In this document: positions 38,161-47,279 of the stretch, one piece after another
Position numbering within the stretch: position 1 is the first letter of the stretch
Layout of the letters: each line of letters starts with the position of its first letter
NCBI RefSeq assembly: GCF_026013905.1
Contig: NZ_CP110257.1
Location: 1,798,001 to 1,862,000, forward strand
Reading direction: 5' to 3'
Source: Schlegelella aquatica
GTDB lineage: Bacteria; Pseudomonadota; Gammaproteobacteria; Burkholderiales; Burkholderiaceae_C
Length of the DNA: 64,000 nt
Program-made: the position numbers and the translations under genes
Notes under the pieces: model-generated
The model's database searches: none
Told to the model about the DNA's origin: nothing
The model's input: the letters and a program-made list of their open reading frames with translations, nothing else

Positions 38161-38231
38161 AGGGGAACGCGCCCCGTGCGCGTTCGTGTGCTCGGCCTGC
38201 GGGGAAGCAGGTCCGGGCGTCTTGCTCGCTC

Positions 38232-40100
38232 ATGTCCATGAAACGCATTGCTTCCGGCCCTCGCGCACGGCGATGGATGCTCGCGCCCCTGTCCGCTGCG
38301 GTACCCCTGGGTCTCGGCCTGGCCGCCCCGCCCGCCGCCCGCGCCCAATCCCCGCTGGAGACGGTGGTCGTCACCGCATCGCGCCTGCCGCAGCCGCTCA
38401 CCGAGGCGCTGCCTCACACCACCGTCATCTCACGCGAGGACATCGTCCGCGCGCAGGTGCCGGACCTGCCCAGCCTGCTCTCGCGCGAGGCGGGTCTGCA
38501 GATCACTTCCAACGGCGGGCTGGGCACCGCAACCTCGATCTTCATGCGCGGCGCCGGTTCCTCGCAGGTGCTCATCATGGTGGACGGCATGCCGATGACC
38601 AAGCAGGACGCCACCGGCACGGTCAGCATCGAGCAGCTGATGCTCGATCAGGTGGAGCGCGTCGAGATCGTGCGCGGCAACGTCTCGGCCATCTACGGCT
38701 CGGGCGCGGTCGGCGGCGTGATCCAGATCTTCACCCGCCGTCACGAAGGACCGCCGCGCGCCTCCGTACAGCTGGAAGCCGGCTCGTATGGCACCTCGCG
38801 GGCCAGCGCGAGCATCGGCGGTCGCCAGGCGGCGACCGCGTGGACGCTGGGAGCCTCCTACCTGACGACGGACGGCTTCTCCGCCATCGACGCGAAGAAG
38901 TTCGCCACGGCCAACCCCGACGACGACGGATACCGCAACCGCAGCCTGACGCTGGGCCTGTCTCACGAGGTCGCGGCGGGCCACACGCTGGGCCTGCGGG
39001 CCTTCTCCAGCCAGGGCCGTGGCGAGTACGACAGCGGCAGTTCTTTCGATGCGCCCGGCGACGTGCACACCCGCCGCTCGCGGCTGGGCAGCGTGCAAGT
39101 GCAGTCCGACAACCGTTGGACGCAGGCGTGGGAGAGCATGTTGTCGCTGGGTGAGTTCCGCGACCGCGACATCAACGCGCAAACCGGCTCGTTCGACTTC
39201 GAGAGCGACGCGCGGACCCGCACGCGGGCGCTGCAGTGGAACAACACCGTGGCGCTCGCACCGCGTTGGCAAGCCACCGCCGGGGTCTCGCGCCAGTACC
39301 AACGCATCGACACCGACGAGTACGAGAAGTCCCGCACCGTCGATGCCCTGTACGCGGGCATCTCGGGCACCGCGGGGCCGCACAGCGTGCAGGTCAACCT
39401 GCGACACGACGACACCGAGGGCGTGGGTTCCAAGTCGACCTACTACCTGGGCTACGGCTTCCGACTGACGGAGCGGTGGAAGGCGATCGCCAGCGCTTCG
39501 ACGGCCTTCAACGCCCCGCCCTTGGGCTACCTGTACGCGCCGTTCTTCGGCAATCCGGACCTGCGGCCCGAGCACGCCCGCAACCAGGAGTTGGGCGTCC
39601 AGTATGCGCAAGGTGTTCACGTGCTTCGCATCACGGCGTTTCGCGCGCGGCTGCGCGACCAGCTCGTGTACGACTTCGCCACCAACCGGTTCGAGAACGT
39701 CGCCCGCACACGCAACCGCGGTGTGGAGCTGTCGTACAGCGGCCGCCTCGGCCGCACGGACCTGCGCGCCAGCCTCACGCGCCAGGACCCGCGCGACGAG
39801 GAGACCGACCAGAGGCTCAATCGCCGCGCCAAGACGCTGGCCTCGCTCGCCGTGTCGCACGAACTCGCCGGGTGGCGCCTGGGGATCGACTGGCGTCACA
39901 CCGGTGAGCGGCCCGACGCAGCGCAGACCTTGTCCGACTACTCGGTGGTGGACCTCACCGTGCGCCGGTCCATCGGACGTCGATGGAGCGTCTTCGGCCG
40001 CATCGAAAACGCGGGCAACACGCGCTACGAGACGGCCTACGGTTACCGGCAGGCTGAGCGCAGCGCCTACGTCGGGCTGCAGTGGCAGGCAGACCTCTGA
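38232..40100 (+). CDS. btuB: TonB-dependent vitamin B12 receptor BtuB
   Basis: A 622-residue outer-membrane beta-barrel receptor. Signal peptide ends near PAARAQ. TonB box ETVVVTASR at about residues 42-50. Plug domain with FMRGAGSSQVLIMVDG and the GSGAVGGVIQI segment. A 22-strand-type barrel fills the rest and ends in the aromatic-terminal strand YVGLQWQADL. The riboswitch directly upstream and the B12 ABC transporter genes downstream identify the substrate as cobalamin. Confidence 0.92.
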   Translation: MSMKRIASGPRARRWMLAPLSAAVPLGLGLAAPPAARAQSPLETVVVTASRLPQPLTEALPHTTVISREDIVRAQVPDLPSLLSREAGLQITSNGGLGTATSIFMRGAGSSQVLIMVDGMPMTKQDATGTVSIEQLMLDQVERVEIVRGNVSAIYGSGAVGGVIQIFTRRHEGPPRASVQLEAGSYGTSRASASIGGRQAATAWTLGASYLTTDGFSAIDAKKFATANPDDDGYRNRSLTLGLSHEVAAGHTLGLRAFSSQGRGEYDSGSSFDAPGDVHTRRSRLGSVQVQSDNRWTQAWESMLSLGEFRDRDINAQTGSFDFESDARTRTRALQWNNTVALAPRWQATAGVSRQYQRIDTDEYEKSRTVDALYAGISGTAGPHSVQVNLRHDDTEGVGSKSTYYLGYGFRLTERWKAIASASTAFNAPPLGYLYAPFFGNPDLRPEHARNQELGVQYAQGVHVLRITAFRARLRDQLVYDFATNRFENVARTRNRGVELSYSGRLGRTDLRASLTRQDPRDEETDQRLNRRAKTLASLAVSHELAGWRLGIDWRHTGERPDAAQTLSDYSVVDLTVRRSIGRRWSVFGRIENAGNTRYETAYGYRQAERSAYVGLQWQADL

Positions 40101-40117
40101 GAAAGTGTGATGCGCCG

Positions 40118-41113
40118 ATGAGATCCGCGTGGTGGCCTCTCGCCGTCCTGGCTGCGCTGGCCGTGGCCGCCCTGCTGCTGGCCCTGGCCTGGGGCAGCCA
40201 GCCGCTCGGCGGGCACGCGCTGTGGCAGGCCCTGACCCGCGGCGGCAGCGCCACCGAGGCCGACATCGTGCTGGAGTTGCGTCTGCCGCGCGCGCTCGCG
40301 GCCTTCGGCTGCGGTGCCTTGCTCGCGCTCGCTGGAGCCTTGCTCCAGGCGCTGCTGCGCAACCCCCTGGCCGAGCCCTACGTGCTGGGTGTTTCCGGTG
40401 GCGCCTCGGTGGGCGCGCTGCTCGCACTGTGGGCCGGGCTGGGCGCGGTGTGGATCGGCGCCGGCGCGTCGGTCGGCGCCCTGCTGGCCACCGCACTGGT
40501 GTTCCTCCTCGGCGCACGTGCGTTTCGGCGGCATGCCGACAGCGCCGCGGCCAGCGTGCAGTTGCTGCTGATCGGTGTCGTGCTGGGCGCAGGGTTCGGC
40601 GCCATCGTGAGCTTCATCCTCTCGGTGGCCCCCGACCGGGAGCTGCGCAGCATGGTGTTCTGGATGCTTGGCGACCTGAGCGGCGCCGACCGGTACGGCC
40701 TGGCCCTGGCGGTCGCCGGCTCGTGCATCGCCGTCGCGGCGCGCCTGGCGCCGGACCTCAACGTGCTGCTGATCGGGGACGCGCAGGCCTACACGCTCGG
40801 TGTCGATGTCCGCCGGCTGCGCTGGCAGGTCGTCGTGCTGGCGTCGCTGGCGGCCGGCACCGCGATCACGGTGGGCGGCAGCATCGGTTTCGTCGGTTTG
40901 GTCGTGCCCCACGCCCTGCGCTTGCTGATCGGGCACGACCAGCGTGTGCTGCTGCCCGCCGCGGCACTGGGGGGCGGTGCGTTCCTGGTGCTGGCCGACA
41001 CCCTCGCACGCAGCGCCTTCGCGCCCGTGCAGCTGCCGGTGGGCGTCATCACGGCCTTCGTCGGTGTACCGACGTTCCTGGCCTTGTTGCTGCGCAGCGG
41101 AGCGCGAGCATGA
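40118..41113 (+). CDS. btuC: Vitamin B12 ABC transporter permease BtuC
   Basis: A 331-residue FecCD-family permease with about ten helices. Landmarks are ELRLPRALAAFGCGALLALAG, shown here as RLPRALAA, then GVSGGASVGALLAL, and the cytoplasmic loop VGGSIGFVGLVVPHALRLL that contacts the ATPase. The ATG at 40118 is 17 bases after btuB. An upstream ATG in the btuB tail is less likely. Its stop overlaps the btuD start. Confidence 0.92.
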   Translation: MRSAWWPLAVLAALAVAALLLALAWGSQPLGGHALWQALTRGGSATEADIVLELRLPRALAAFGCGALLALAGALLQALLRNPLAEPYVLGVSGGASVGALLALWAGLGAVWIGAGASVGALLATALVFLLGARAFRRHADSAAASVQLLLIGVVLGAGFGAIVSFILSVAPDRELRSMVFWMLGDLSGADRYGLALAVAGSCIAVAARLAPDLNVLLIGDAQAYTLGVDVRRLRWQVVVLASLAAGTAITVGGSIGFVGLVVPHALRLLIGHDQRVLLPAAALGGGAFLVLADTLARSAFAPVQLPVGVITAFVGVPTFLALLLRSGARA

Positions 41114-41940
41114 GACCGACCCCGCCCCTGCCCACCCACCCGCCCGTGCCCTTCGCCGCAGAGTCCAGCCCGCTGCTCGAGACGCACGGGCTCGAACTGC
41201 GCCCCGGCGCGCGCCGCCTGCTCGCCGGGCTGGACTGGGCGGTGCATCGCGGCGAACGCTGGGCGGTGCTGGGCCCCAACGGCTGTGGCAAGAGCACCCT
41301 GCTGCGGGCCCTGGCCGGCCTGTGCCAGCCCAGCGCCGGGAGCTTGCTGCTGCAGGGCCGCCCGCTGGAGCGGTGGTCGGTGCACGAACTTTCGCGCTTG
41401 CGCTCGTACACGCCTCAGCACCACCACGACGTCTTCGGCATGACCGCGCTGGATGTCGTGCTCGCGGCGCGCCGCCCGTACGCGGGGCGCTTCGGGTGGT
41501 TGTCGGCGCACGATCGCGAGCGCGCCTTGCACGCCCTCGCCCGCTGCGACGCCGCCCACCTGGCGCAGCAGGACGTGCGCAGCCTCTCCGGGGGCGAGCG
41601 CCAGCGGGTGGCGCTGGCCGCCGCGCTCGCGCAGGACGTGCCGCTGCTGCTGCTGGACGAGCCGACCGCCCACCTCGACGTGCCTCACCAGCAAGCGGTG
41701 TGCGAACTGCTGAAGGCCCTCGGCGACCGCGCCGTGGTGCTCTCGCTGCACGACGTCAATCTGGCTCTTGCGTGCTGCACCCATGCCCTCTTGTGCACCG
41801 ACCGCGAGGCGCCCCGGTGGATCGCCGGCCCCATCGAGGAAGTGCTGCGCCCGGACACCTTGCAGGCTGCGTACGGCTGGACGATGGTCCCGGTCGATCT
41901 CGAAGGTCGCAGGCATTACCTGCCTGCCGCCTCCCGGTGA
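41110..41940 (+). CDS. btuD: Vitamin B12 ABC transporter ATPase BtuD
   Basis: A 276-residue ABC ATPase, start ATG overlapping the btuC stop (ATGA). Walker A GPNGCGKST, Q-loop YTPQHHHD, signature LSGGERQRVALAA, Walker B LLLLDEPTAHLD and switch His in LSLHDVN are all intact. It powers B12 import through BtuC. The periplasmic binding protein is encoded in the convergent btuF. Confidence 0.92.
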   Translation: MRPTPPLPTHPPVPFAAESSPLLETHGLELRPGARRLLAGLDWAVHRGERWAVLGPNGCGKSTLLRALAGLCQPSAGSLLLQGRPLERWSVHELSRLRSYTPQHHHDVFGMTALDVVLAARRPYAGRFGWLSAHDRERALHALARCDAAHLAQQDVRSLSGGERQRVALAAALAQDVPLLLLDEPTAHLDVPHQQAVCELLKALGDRAVVLSLHDVNLALACCTHALLCTDREAPRWIAGPIEEVLRPDTLQAAYGWTMVPVDLEGRRHYLPAASR

Positions 41941-42010
41941 GCCGCTCGCCCGCGGCCTTTCCTCCTGCCCGTCCCGCAACGCTGTCCCCCATCCCGGCGC
42001 GACGGCGCTG

Positions 42011-42057
42011 CCTGCGCGGCTTGCACGGGCGAGTGGCGATGCACCTTGCCGCGCAGG
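42011..42057. terminator. Long-loop inverted repeat between convergent btuD and btuF
   Basis: CCTGCGCGGC and GCCGCGCAGG form a 10-bp stem around a 27-base loop in the 120-base gap between converging genes. It has no T-run. It may help end both transcripts. Confidence 0.35.
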
Positions 42058-42060
42058 CCT

Positions 42061-42966
42061 TTACCGTCTGCCCAGTGCCCGGCGCGCATCGTCCAGGGCC
42101 TGGCACACCTCGCGCGCGCCCAGAAGGATGCGGGGCGTGGGGCGATTGAGCAGGTCCGGGTCCACGGCCCTCACCTGCCCGTGGGCCACCGCCGCCACGC
42201 GCCCGAACCGCCGCCATGCCTGGACCTGCTGGGCCGCCTGAGCGGAGGCCGGGGGAGCAGAAACGAGGATCAGCTCGGGGTCGGCAGCGAGGACCGCTTC
42301 CGTGGAGACGGTGGGCACCAGCGGCGTCAGGGCCCCGAGCACGTTGACGCCGCCGCACAGGCGGATCACGTCGCTCGCGAGGTGCTGGTCGTTGAGCGTC
42401 ATGAGCGGCTGCGGCCAGACCTGGTAGAAGGTGCGCACGGGCGCCTTGGCCTCCTGTTGGCGACGCAGCGCGGTCAGTTCGCGCTCGAAGGCTTGCGCCT
42501 GCATCCCGGCGGCCTCGGCCTCGCCGAGCAGCATGCCCAGGCGGCGCATCGCATCGGCGATCTCGCTCAGGCGCCGCAGCTCGCTTCGGTAGACCGGCAA
42601 CCCCATCTTGGCCAGGCGCTCCACCTGACTCGGAGGATTGCCCGTCGGCCACACGATCACGAGGTCGGGCTCGAGCGCCGCGACGGCCTCGAGGTCGATC
42701 GAGCGGCTGTCGCCCACGCGAGGGAGTCGCCTTGCGGCGGGCGGGTAGTCGCTGTGGTCCATCGCCCCCACCAGCCGGGCCCCGGCTCCGACGGCGAACA
42801 CCAGTTCGGTGGCGTGGGGGGCCAGGCTCACGATGCGGCGCGGCGGGGCCGCCAGGCGCACCCGCTGTCCGAGGTCGTCGACGACCTCGACCTGCTGTGC
42901 GGCGGTACGCATCGGGGCCAGAGCCACCGCCACGAGCCAGACGGCCCCCCAGACAGCGCGCATCAT
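42061..42966 (-). CDS. btuF: Periplasmic cobalamin-binding protein BtuF
   Basis: A class III solute-binding protein of about 301 residues. The signal peptide (MMRAVWGAVWLVAVALAP) starts at 42966; a GTG at 43014 overlapping the TPP enzyme stop is an alternative. RIVSLAPHATELVFAVGAG, MDHSDYP and LVIVWPTGNP are typical BtuF features, with the two lobes joined by a helix. It delivers B12 to BtuC2D2. It is encoded on the opposite strand from btuBCD, next to the TPP enzyme. Confidence 0.88.
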   Translation of the reverse strand: MMRAVWGAVWLVAVALAPMRTAAQQVEVVDDLGQRVRLAAPPRRIVSLAPHATELVFAVGAGARLVGAMDHSDYPPAARRLPRVGDSRSIDLEAVAALEPDLVIVWPTGNPPSQVERLAKMGLPVYRSELRRLSEIADAMRRLGMLLGEAEAAGMQAQAFERELTALRRQQEAKAPVRTFYQVWPQPLMTLNDQHLASDVIRLCGGVNVLGALTPLVPTVSTEAVLAADPELILVSAPPASAQAAQQVQAWRRFGRVAAVAHGQVRAVDPDLLNRPTPRILLGAREVCQALDDARRALGRR

Positions 42967-43007
42967 GCCGGGCCCAGGCCTGAAGATGGTGAGCGCCAAG
43001 ACGAGCC

Positions 43008-44711
43008 TCAGCACTTGGCCGCCCCCCGCAGTTGGCTGAGCGTTGCGCGGCTGGTGCTGATCTGCGCGTCCAGCTTGAGGTGCAGCAGCGTGGGCTCACG
43101 GCGATCCAGCGCCTCGCGGAACGCGGGCTCGAACTCCGCGGTTTCGGCAATCAGGCGGCCATGCCAGCCGTAAGCCCGGGCGAGCGCCGCGAAGTCCGGG
43201 TTGAACAAGTCGCTGCCGCTCACACGGCCAGGGTACTCGCGCTCCTGGTGCATGCGGATCGTGCCGTAGGTGCCGTTGTCCACCACGAGCACGATCGGCC
43301 GCGCGCCGTAGCCGGTGGCCGTGGCCAGTTCCTGCCCGTTCATCAGGAAGTCGCCGTCCCCCGCGACGTTGACCACGGTGCGCCCGGGCTGCAGGAGACT
43401 CGCCGCCACCGCCGCCGGAACGCCGTAGCCCATCGCTCCGGATGTGGGCGCGAGCTGGGTCCGCCCGGTGTGGGCGAGCGAGCCGTACCGGTAGTACCGG
43501 TGCAGCCATCCCGAGTAGTTGCCGGCGCCGTTGGTGAAGATCGCGTCTGCGCGGCCGCTTTCGTGCAGCACGCGCTCCATGGTCTTGACGACTTCGGCCA
43601 TGTCCAGCGGCCCGGGGACGGGCGTGGACACCCGGTTCGCCTCGAACGCCGCGTGCACCTCGTCGGCCCACGCCACCCACGACACCTGTGACGGTGCCTC
43701 GAGGCCTTCGAGTGCCATCGCCGCAGTGGCCATCGACGACTGGATCAGGAGGTCGGCGGCATACACGCGACCCAGTTCCTCCGGCCCGGCGTGCACGTGG
43801 ACGAGCTTCTGCTTGGGCCGGGGCGCCTCGATGAGCGTGTAGCCGCCCGTCGTCATCTCGCCCAGTCGCGGCCCGATCGCCAGCAGCAGGTCGGCCTCGC
43901 GGATACGGTCGGCAAAACGCGGGTTGATGCCGATGCCCACATCCCCCGCGTACAGCGGATGCCGGTTGTCGAAGAGGTCCTGGAAGCGGAACGCGCAAGC
44001 CACCGGCAGACGCCAGTTCTCGGCGAACCGCTGCAACGCGGCCGCGCTTCGCGGCGTCCATCCGCCGCCGCCCACGATGGCGATCGGCCGCCGGGCTTGC
44101 CTCAACAGGTCGTGCAGTTGCTCCAGGGCATCGGGCGCCGGCCATGCATGCACCGGCTCGACACGGGGCAACACCGCAGCGGCAGTCCTCTGCGTGAGCA
44201 TGTCCTCGGGCAAGGCCAGCACCACCGGGCCGGGGCGCCCCTGCATCGTGACGTGGAAGGCCCGGGCCACGTATTCCGGCAGGCGGTCGGCGCGATCCAC
44301 CTCGGCGACCCACTTCGCAAAGCCGCCGGTGTTCGGCCCGAACATCGCGCGGTAATCCACCTCCTGGAAAGCCTCGCGGTCGCGCACGTCGGAGCCCACC
44401 TGCCCGACGAACAGGATCATGGGCGTGGAGTCCTGGAAGGCGGTGTGCACCCCGATGCTGGCATTCGTGGCGCCCGGGCCGCGAGTGACGAAGCAGATCC
44501 CCGGCCGCCCCGTGAGCTTGCCCTGCGCCTCGGCCATGAAGGCCGCGCCTCCTTCCTGCCGGCACGCGACGAAACGGATGCGCTCACGGTGCTCGTAGAA
44601 CCCGTCCAGCACGGCCAGATAGCTCTCGCCAGGGACACCGAAGACGGTGTCCACCCCTTGGGCGATCAAGGCTTCGACGAGGGCGTGGCCGGCAAGGCGG
44701 GATGCGGGCAT
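43008..44711 (-). CDS. Thiamine-diphosphate-dependent enzyme, acetolactate-synthase-like
   Basis: A 567-residue member of the TPP enzyme superfamily. N-terminal PYR domain with the activating Glu in ACRQEGGAAFMAEAQG, RGPGATNA and PMILFVGQV, a central domain (LLAIGPRLGEMTTGGY), and a C-terminal PP domain with GDGDFLMNGQEL and DNGTYGTIRMHQE. No regulatory small-subunit gene is adjacent, so it is probably a catabolic or sulfo-type enzyme rather than the biosynthetic IlvB. Substrate unknown. Its stop overlaps a possible GTG start of btuF. Confidence 0.85.
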   Translation of the reverse strand: MPASRLAGHALVEALIAQGVDTVFGVPGESYLAVLDGFYEHRERIRFVACRQEGGAAFMAEAQGKLTGRPGICFVTRGPGATNASIGVHTAFQDSTPMILFVGQVGSDVRDREAFQEVDYRAMFGPNTGGFAKWVAEVDRADRLPEYVARAFHVTMQGRPGPVVLALPEDMLTQRTAAAVLPRVEPVHAWPAPDALEQLHDLLRQARRPIAIVGGGGWTPRSAAALQRFAENWRLPVACAFRFQDLFDNRHPLYAGDVGIGINPRFADRIREADLLLAIGPRLGEMTTGGYTLIEAPRPKQKLVHVHAGPEELGRVYAADLLIQSSMATAAMALEGLEAPSQVSWVAWADEVHAAFEANRVSTPVPGPLDMAEVVKTMERVLHESGRADAIFTNGAGNYSGWLHRYYRYGSLAHTGRTQLAPTSGAMGYGVPAAVAASLLQPGRTVVNVAGDGDFLMNGQELATATGYGARPIVLVVDNGTYGTIRMHQEREYPGRVSGSDLFNPDFAALARAYGWHGRLIAETAEFEPAFREALDRREPTLLHLKLDAQISTSRATLSQLRGAAKC

Positions 44712-44830
44712 GAAGCGTCTCCTGAAGGTGCGCAGAAGGTGGCCATGGACGGGCGCCTCGGGGCGACCCGCCTGTGGATGGCGTCCATTATGCGGAGAGG
44801 CCGCCGAAGAAGATTCGGTTCACGCCAGGA

Positions 44831-46084
44831 TCACGCCGCCTGCGCGGCGGGCACGCGCGCTCGCTGCCGCGCCCCCACCAGCGCGGCAGAGGCCACGCTC
44901 ATCACCAGGGCCGCCGCGGCCCCGTAGAAGATCCCGGCCGGCCGCCCTCCGTCGAGCAGCGCCCCGAAGACCGGCGCGGCCACCGCAAAGCCCAGGTCGA
45001 GGCCCGAGTACACCATGCCGTACACCCGCCCCGTCGCGCCCGGGGGCGCCGCGCGCTTGATCAGCATGTCGCGCGAGGGCCCGGCCAGGCCGGTGCCGAA
45101 GCCGGCCAGTGCGGCCAGGGCGGCCGCCCCGACGCCGGGTGCCGCCCCCGCGCCTGCAAGCACCAACAGCAGGGCTGCGCCGAGCAGGGCCGCGGAAATG
45201 GTCCATTCCAGCCGCCGCACCTTGCCGACCAGAAAGCCGCCGAGCACCATGCCCACCGCGCCGCACAGCATGAACCCGGTGACGACCAGCGACGTGATCG
45301 ACAGCGGCAAGCCCTGCAACTGCTGCAACGCCGGGCTGGCGAAACTCTGGATGGCCGCCAAGGCGCAGGTGGACCAGAAGAAGAACGAGAAGCACAGCCA
45401 TACCGAGGGCAGCCCGAGGAACGCCAGCGCGTGCTCCGTGCCCCCCGGGCCAGCCGCCCCCTGACGCGCCTGGTGGGCCCAGCGGCCCTGGCGGTCGTCG
45501 ATGGCATCGCGGTTCCACACCAGCACGGCGATGACGACACCCGCCACGCAAGCCGCCGCGAGATACGCCAGCCGCCACGAGCCGGTGGCTTGCGTGATGC
45601 CGACGAGGAGCACCGGCGAGACGGCCCAGCCCAGATTGCCCGTGATGCCGTGCACCGAGAACGCGTGACCCAGCCGGGCTTGCGACACCCGCTTGTTGAG
45701 GATGGTGAAGTCCACCGGATGGAATGGGGCATTGCCGAGCCCGGCGAGCACCGACGCGAGCACCAGACCGGTGTAGCCGGAGGCCAGCGCAGCGGCCAGC
45801 GCGGCCGTGACGAAGCATCCGAAAGCCGCGAACAGCACCGGCCGCGCGCCGATGCGGTCCACCAGGAATCCCGACAGCGCCTGCCCGACCCCGGAGACGA
45901 CGAAGAACACCGTCACCAGCAGTCCGAGCTCGGAGTAGCTGAGCTGGAAGTCGCGGATGAACCAGGGAAACAGCGGCGGCAGCAGCAGATGAAAGAAGTG
46001 CGAGGTGCCGTGGGCCAGCCCGATCAGCCCGATTGTGCGAGCGTCCTGGCGCAGGGGAACGGCGGTGGCAGGGGTCGTGGTCAT
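44831..46084 (-). CDS. MFS transporter
   Basis: A 417-residue major facilitator protein with 12 helices, such as FHLLLPPLFPWFIRDF (TM1-2) and the conserved cytoplasmic loop GFLVDRIGARPVL between TM2 and TM3. The pattern GNAPFHPVDFTILNKRV is seen in a subgroup resembling FosmidomycinR/Fsr-type exporters. It is divergent from an AraC-type regulator with 110 bases between, so the regulator probably controls it. Substrate unknown. Confidence 0.85.
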   Translation of the reverse strand: MTTTPATAVPLRQDARTIGLIGLAHGTSHFFHLLLPPLFPWFIRDFQLSYSELGLLVTVFFVVSGVGQALSGFLVDRIGARPVLFAAFGCFVTAALAAALASGYTGLVLASVLAGLGNAPFHPVDFTILNKRVSQARLGHAFSVHGITGNLGWAVSPVLLVGITQATGSWRLAYLAAACVAGVVIAVLVWNRDAIDDRQGRWAHQARQGAAGPGGTEHALAFLGLPSVWLCFSFFFWSTCALAAIQSFASPALQQLQGLPLSITSLVVTGFMLCGAVGMVLGGFLVGKVRRLEWTISAALLGAALLLVLAGAGAAPGVGAAALAALAGFGTGLAGPSRDMLIKRAAPPGATGRVYGMVYSGLDLGFAVAAPVFGALLDGGRPAGIFYGAAAALVMSVASAALVGARQRARVPAAQAA

Positions 46085-46194
46085 GAGAGCTGGCGCACCC
46101 GAGGCCGGGCGGCGAACGCAGAGGCAGTTTCATCCGATGTTAGGCGCGACGCTGGCGTCCGGGTTACGATAGCCGGCCAACTTGTGTTGAGAAC

Positions 46195-47088
46195 ATGCCA
46201 ACCGCATCGGGGCGGCGCGCCGCCTCACCCTCCCCACCCCCACCCCCCGTCGGGCCCCTGACCCCGCACCTCTATGCGCCGACGCCCGAGCGGCCGGTGC
46301 GCGCCAAGGCGCATCGCCTGAGCGCCGAGACGCGCGTGCTGGCCCACACCCACCCGTGGGGTCAGCTCACCTTCTCCGCCTCGGGCGTGCTGAGGGTGAG
46401 CGCCGGGCGCACCACCTGCCTGGTGCCGCCGTCTCGTGCAGTGTGGATCCCCCCGGGCCTGGAGCACGCCATCACGGTCGTCGAAGACGCCGACATGCGC
46501 ACGGTGTACTTCCTGCCCCGGGGTGAACGCTCCGTCCCGCTCGCACCGGGCGCGCCCCGCGCGCTTGCACTCGACGACCACTCGGGCTGGCAATGCTGCC
46601 GGGTGCTGGAGGTGTCGGACCTGCTTCGCGTGCTCGTGCTCGAACTGGACACGCGCCCGGACGACGAGGGTTTCCCCGAGCCGCACGCGCTGGAGCGCGA
46701 GCGGCTGCTGAGCGCGCTGGTGTGCGACGAATTGCTCCGCGCCCGGCCGGTGCGCCTGGGCGTGGACATGCCCGGCGACAAGCGCCTGCGGGCGCTGTGC
46801 GAGGCGGTATGGGCCTCGCCCGCCCGCCACGAGACGCTGGAAGCGTGGGCCCGCCAGGTGGGCGCCAGCCCGCGGACGGTGGCGCGCCTCTTCCGACAGG
46901 AGCTGGGCGTCACCTTCGGGCAGTGGCGGCAGCAGGTGCTGCTCGCGCAGGCGCTGGCACTGGCGGCCCGCCGGCTGCCGATGGCGCACATCGCCGCCGA
47001 ACTCGGTTATGCCAGCCCGAGCGCCTTCAGCGCGATGGTGCGCCGCGCCGTGGGCGAGCCGCCGAGCCGCTTCTTCAGCACCGCCTGA
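46195..47088 (+). CDS. AraC-family transcriptional regulator (cupin + HTH)
   Basis: A 297-residue regulator. A Pro-rich start is followed by an N-terminal cupin sensor (HTHPWGQLTFSASGVLRVS, VPPSRAVWIPPGLEHAI). The C-terminal double helix-turn-helix is clear: WARQVGASPRTVARLFRQE and IAAELGYASPSAFSAMVRR. The cupin layout (H-x-H then PPG-x-EH) matches the NimR/YdeC-type subgroup, which usually regulates a divergent MFS exporter, as here. Confidence 0.88.
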   Translation: MPTASGRRAASPSPPPPPVGPLTPHLYAPTPERPVRAKAHRLSAETRVLAHTHPWGQLTFSASGVLRVSAGRTTCLVPPSRAVWIPPGLEHAITVVEDADMRTVYFLPRGERSVPLAPGAPRALALDDHSGWQCCRVLEVSDLLRVLVLELDTRPDDEGFPEPHALERERLLSALVCDELLRARPVRLGVDMPGDKRLRALCEAVWASPARHETLEAWARQVGASPRTVARLFRQELGVTFGQWRQQVLLAQALALAARRLPMAHIAAELGYASPSAFSAMVRRAVGEPPSRFFSTA

Positions 47089-47279
47089 TCCGGGCGAGCG
47101 CCGGCGCACCACTGGCCGCCTGCGCACGGCCGCTCGTCCAGTCTCGCCTGACGGGCGCCCTTCGGCGGCCTACACTGCCTCCACACCGCCGAAGGGGAAG
47201 ATGGCCGGTGCGCTGCGGTCGATGCGACCGGGCCCGCGAGGCGCCGCCCGGCGACCGCCCCCTTCCCGAGGAGTGCGTC

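Noticed and set aside
40129..41940. A 603-residue frame running through btuC into btuD
   Set aside because: Upstream part is btuC in another frame. The btuD start is the ATG at 41110 with the stop-overlap.
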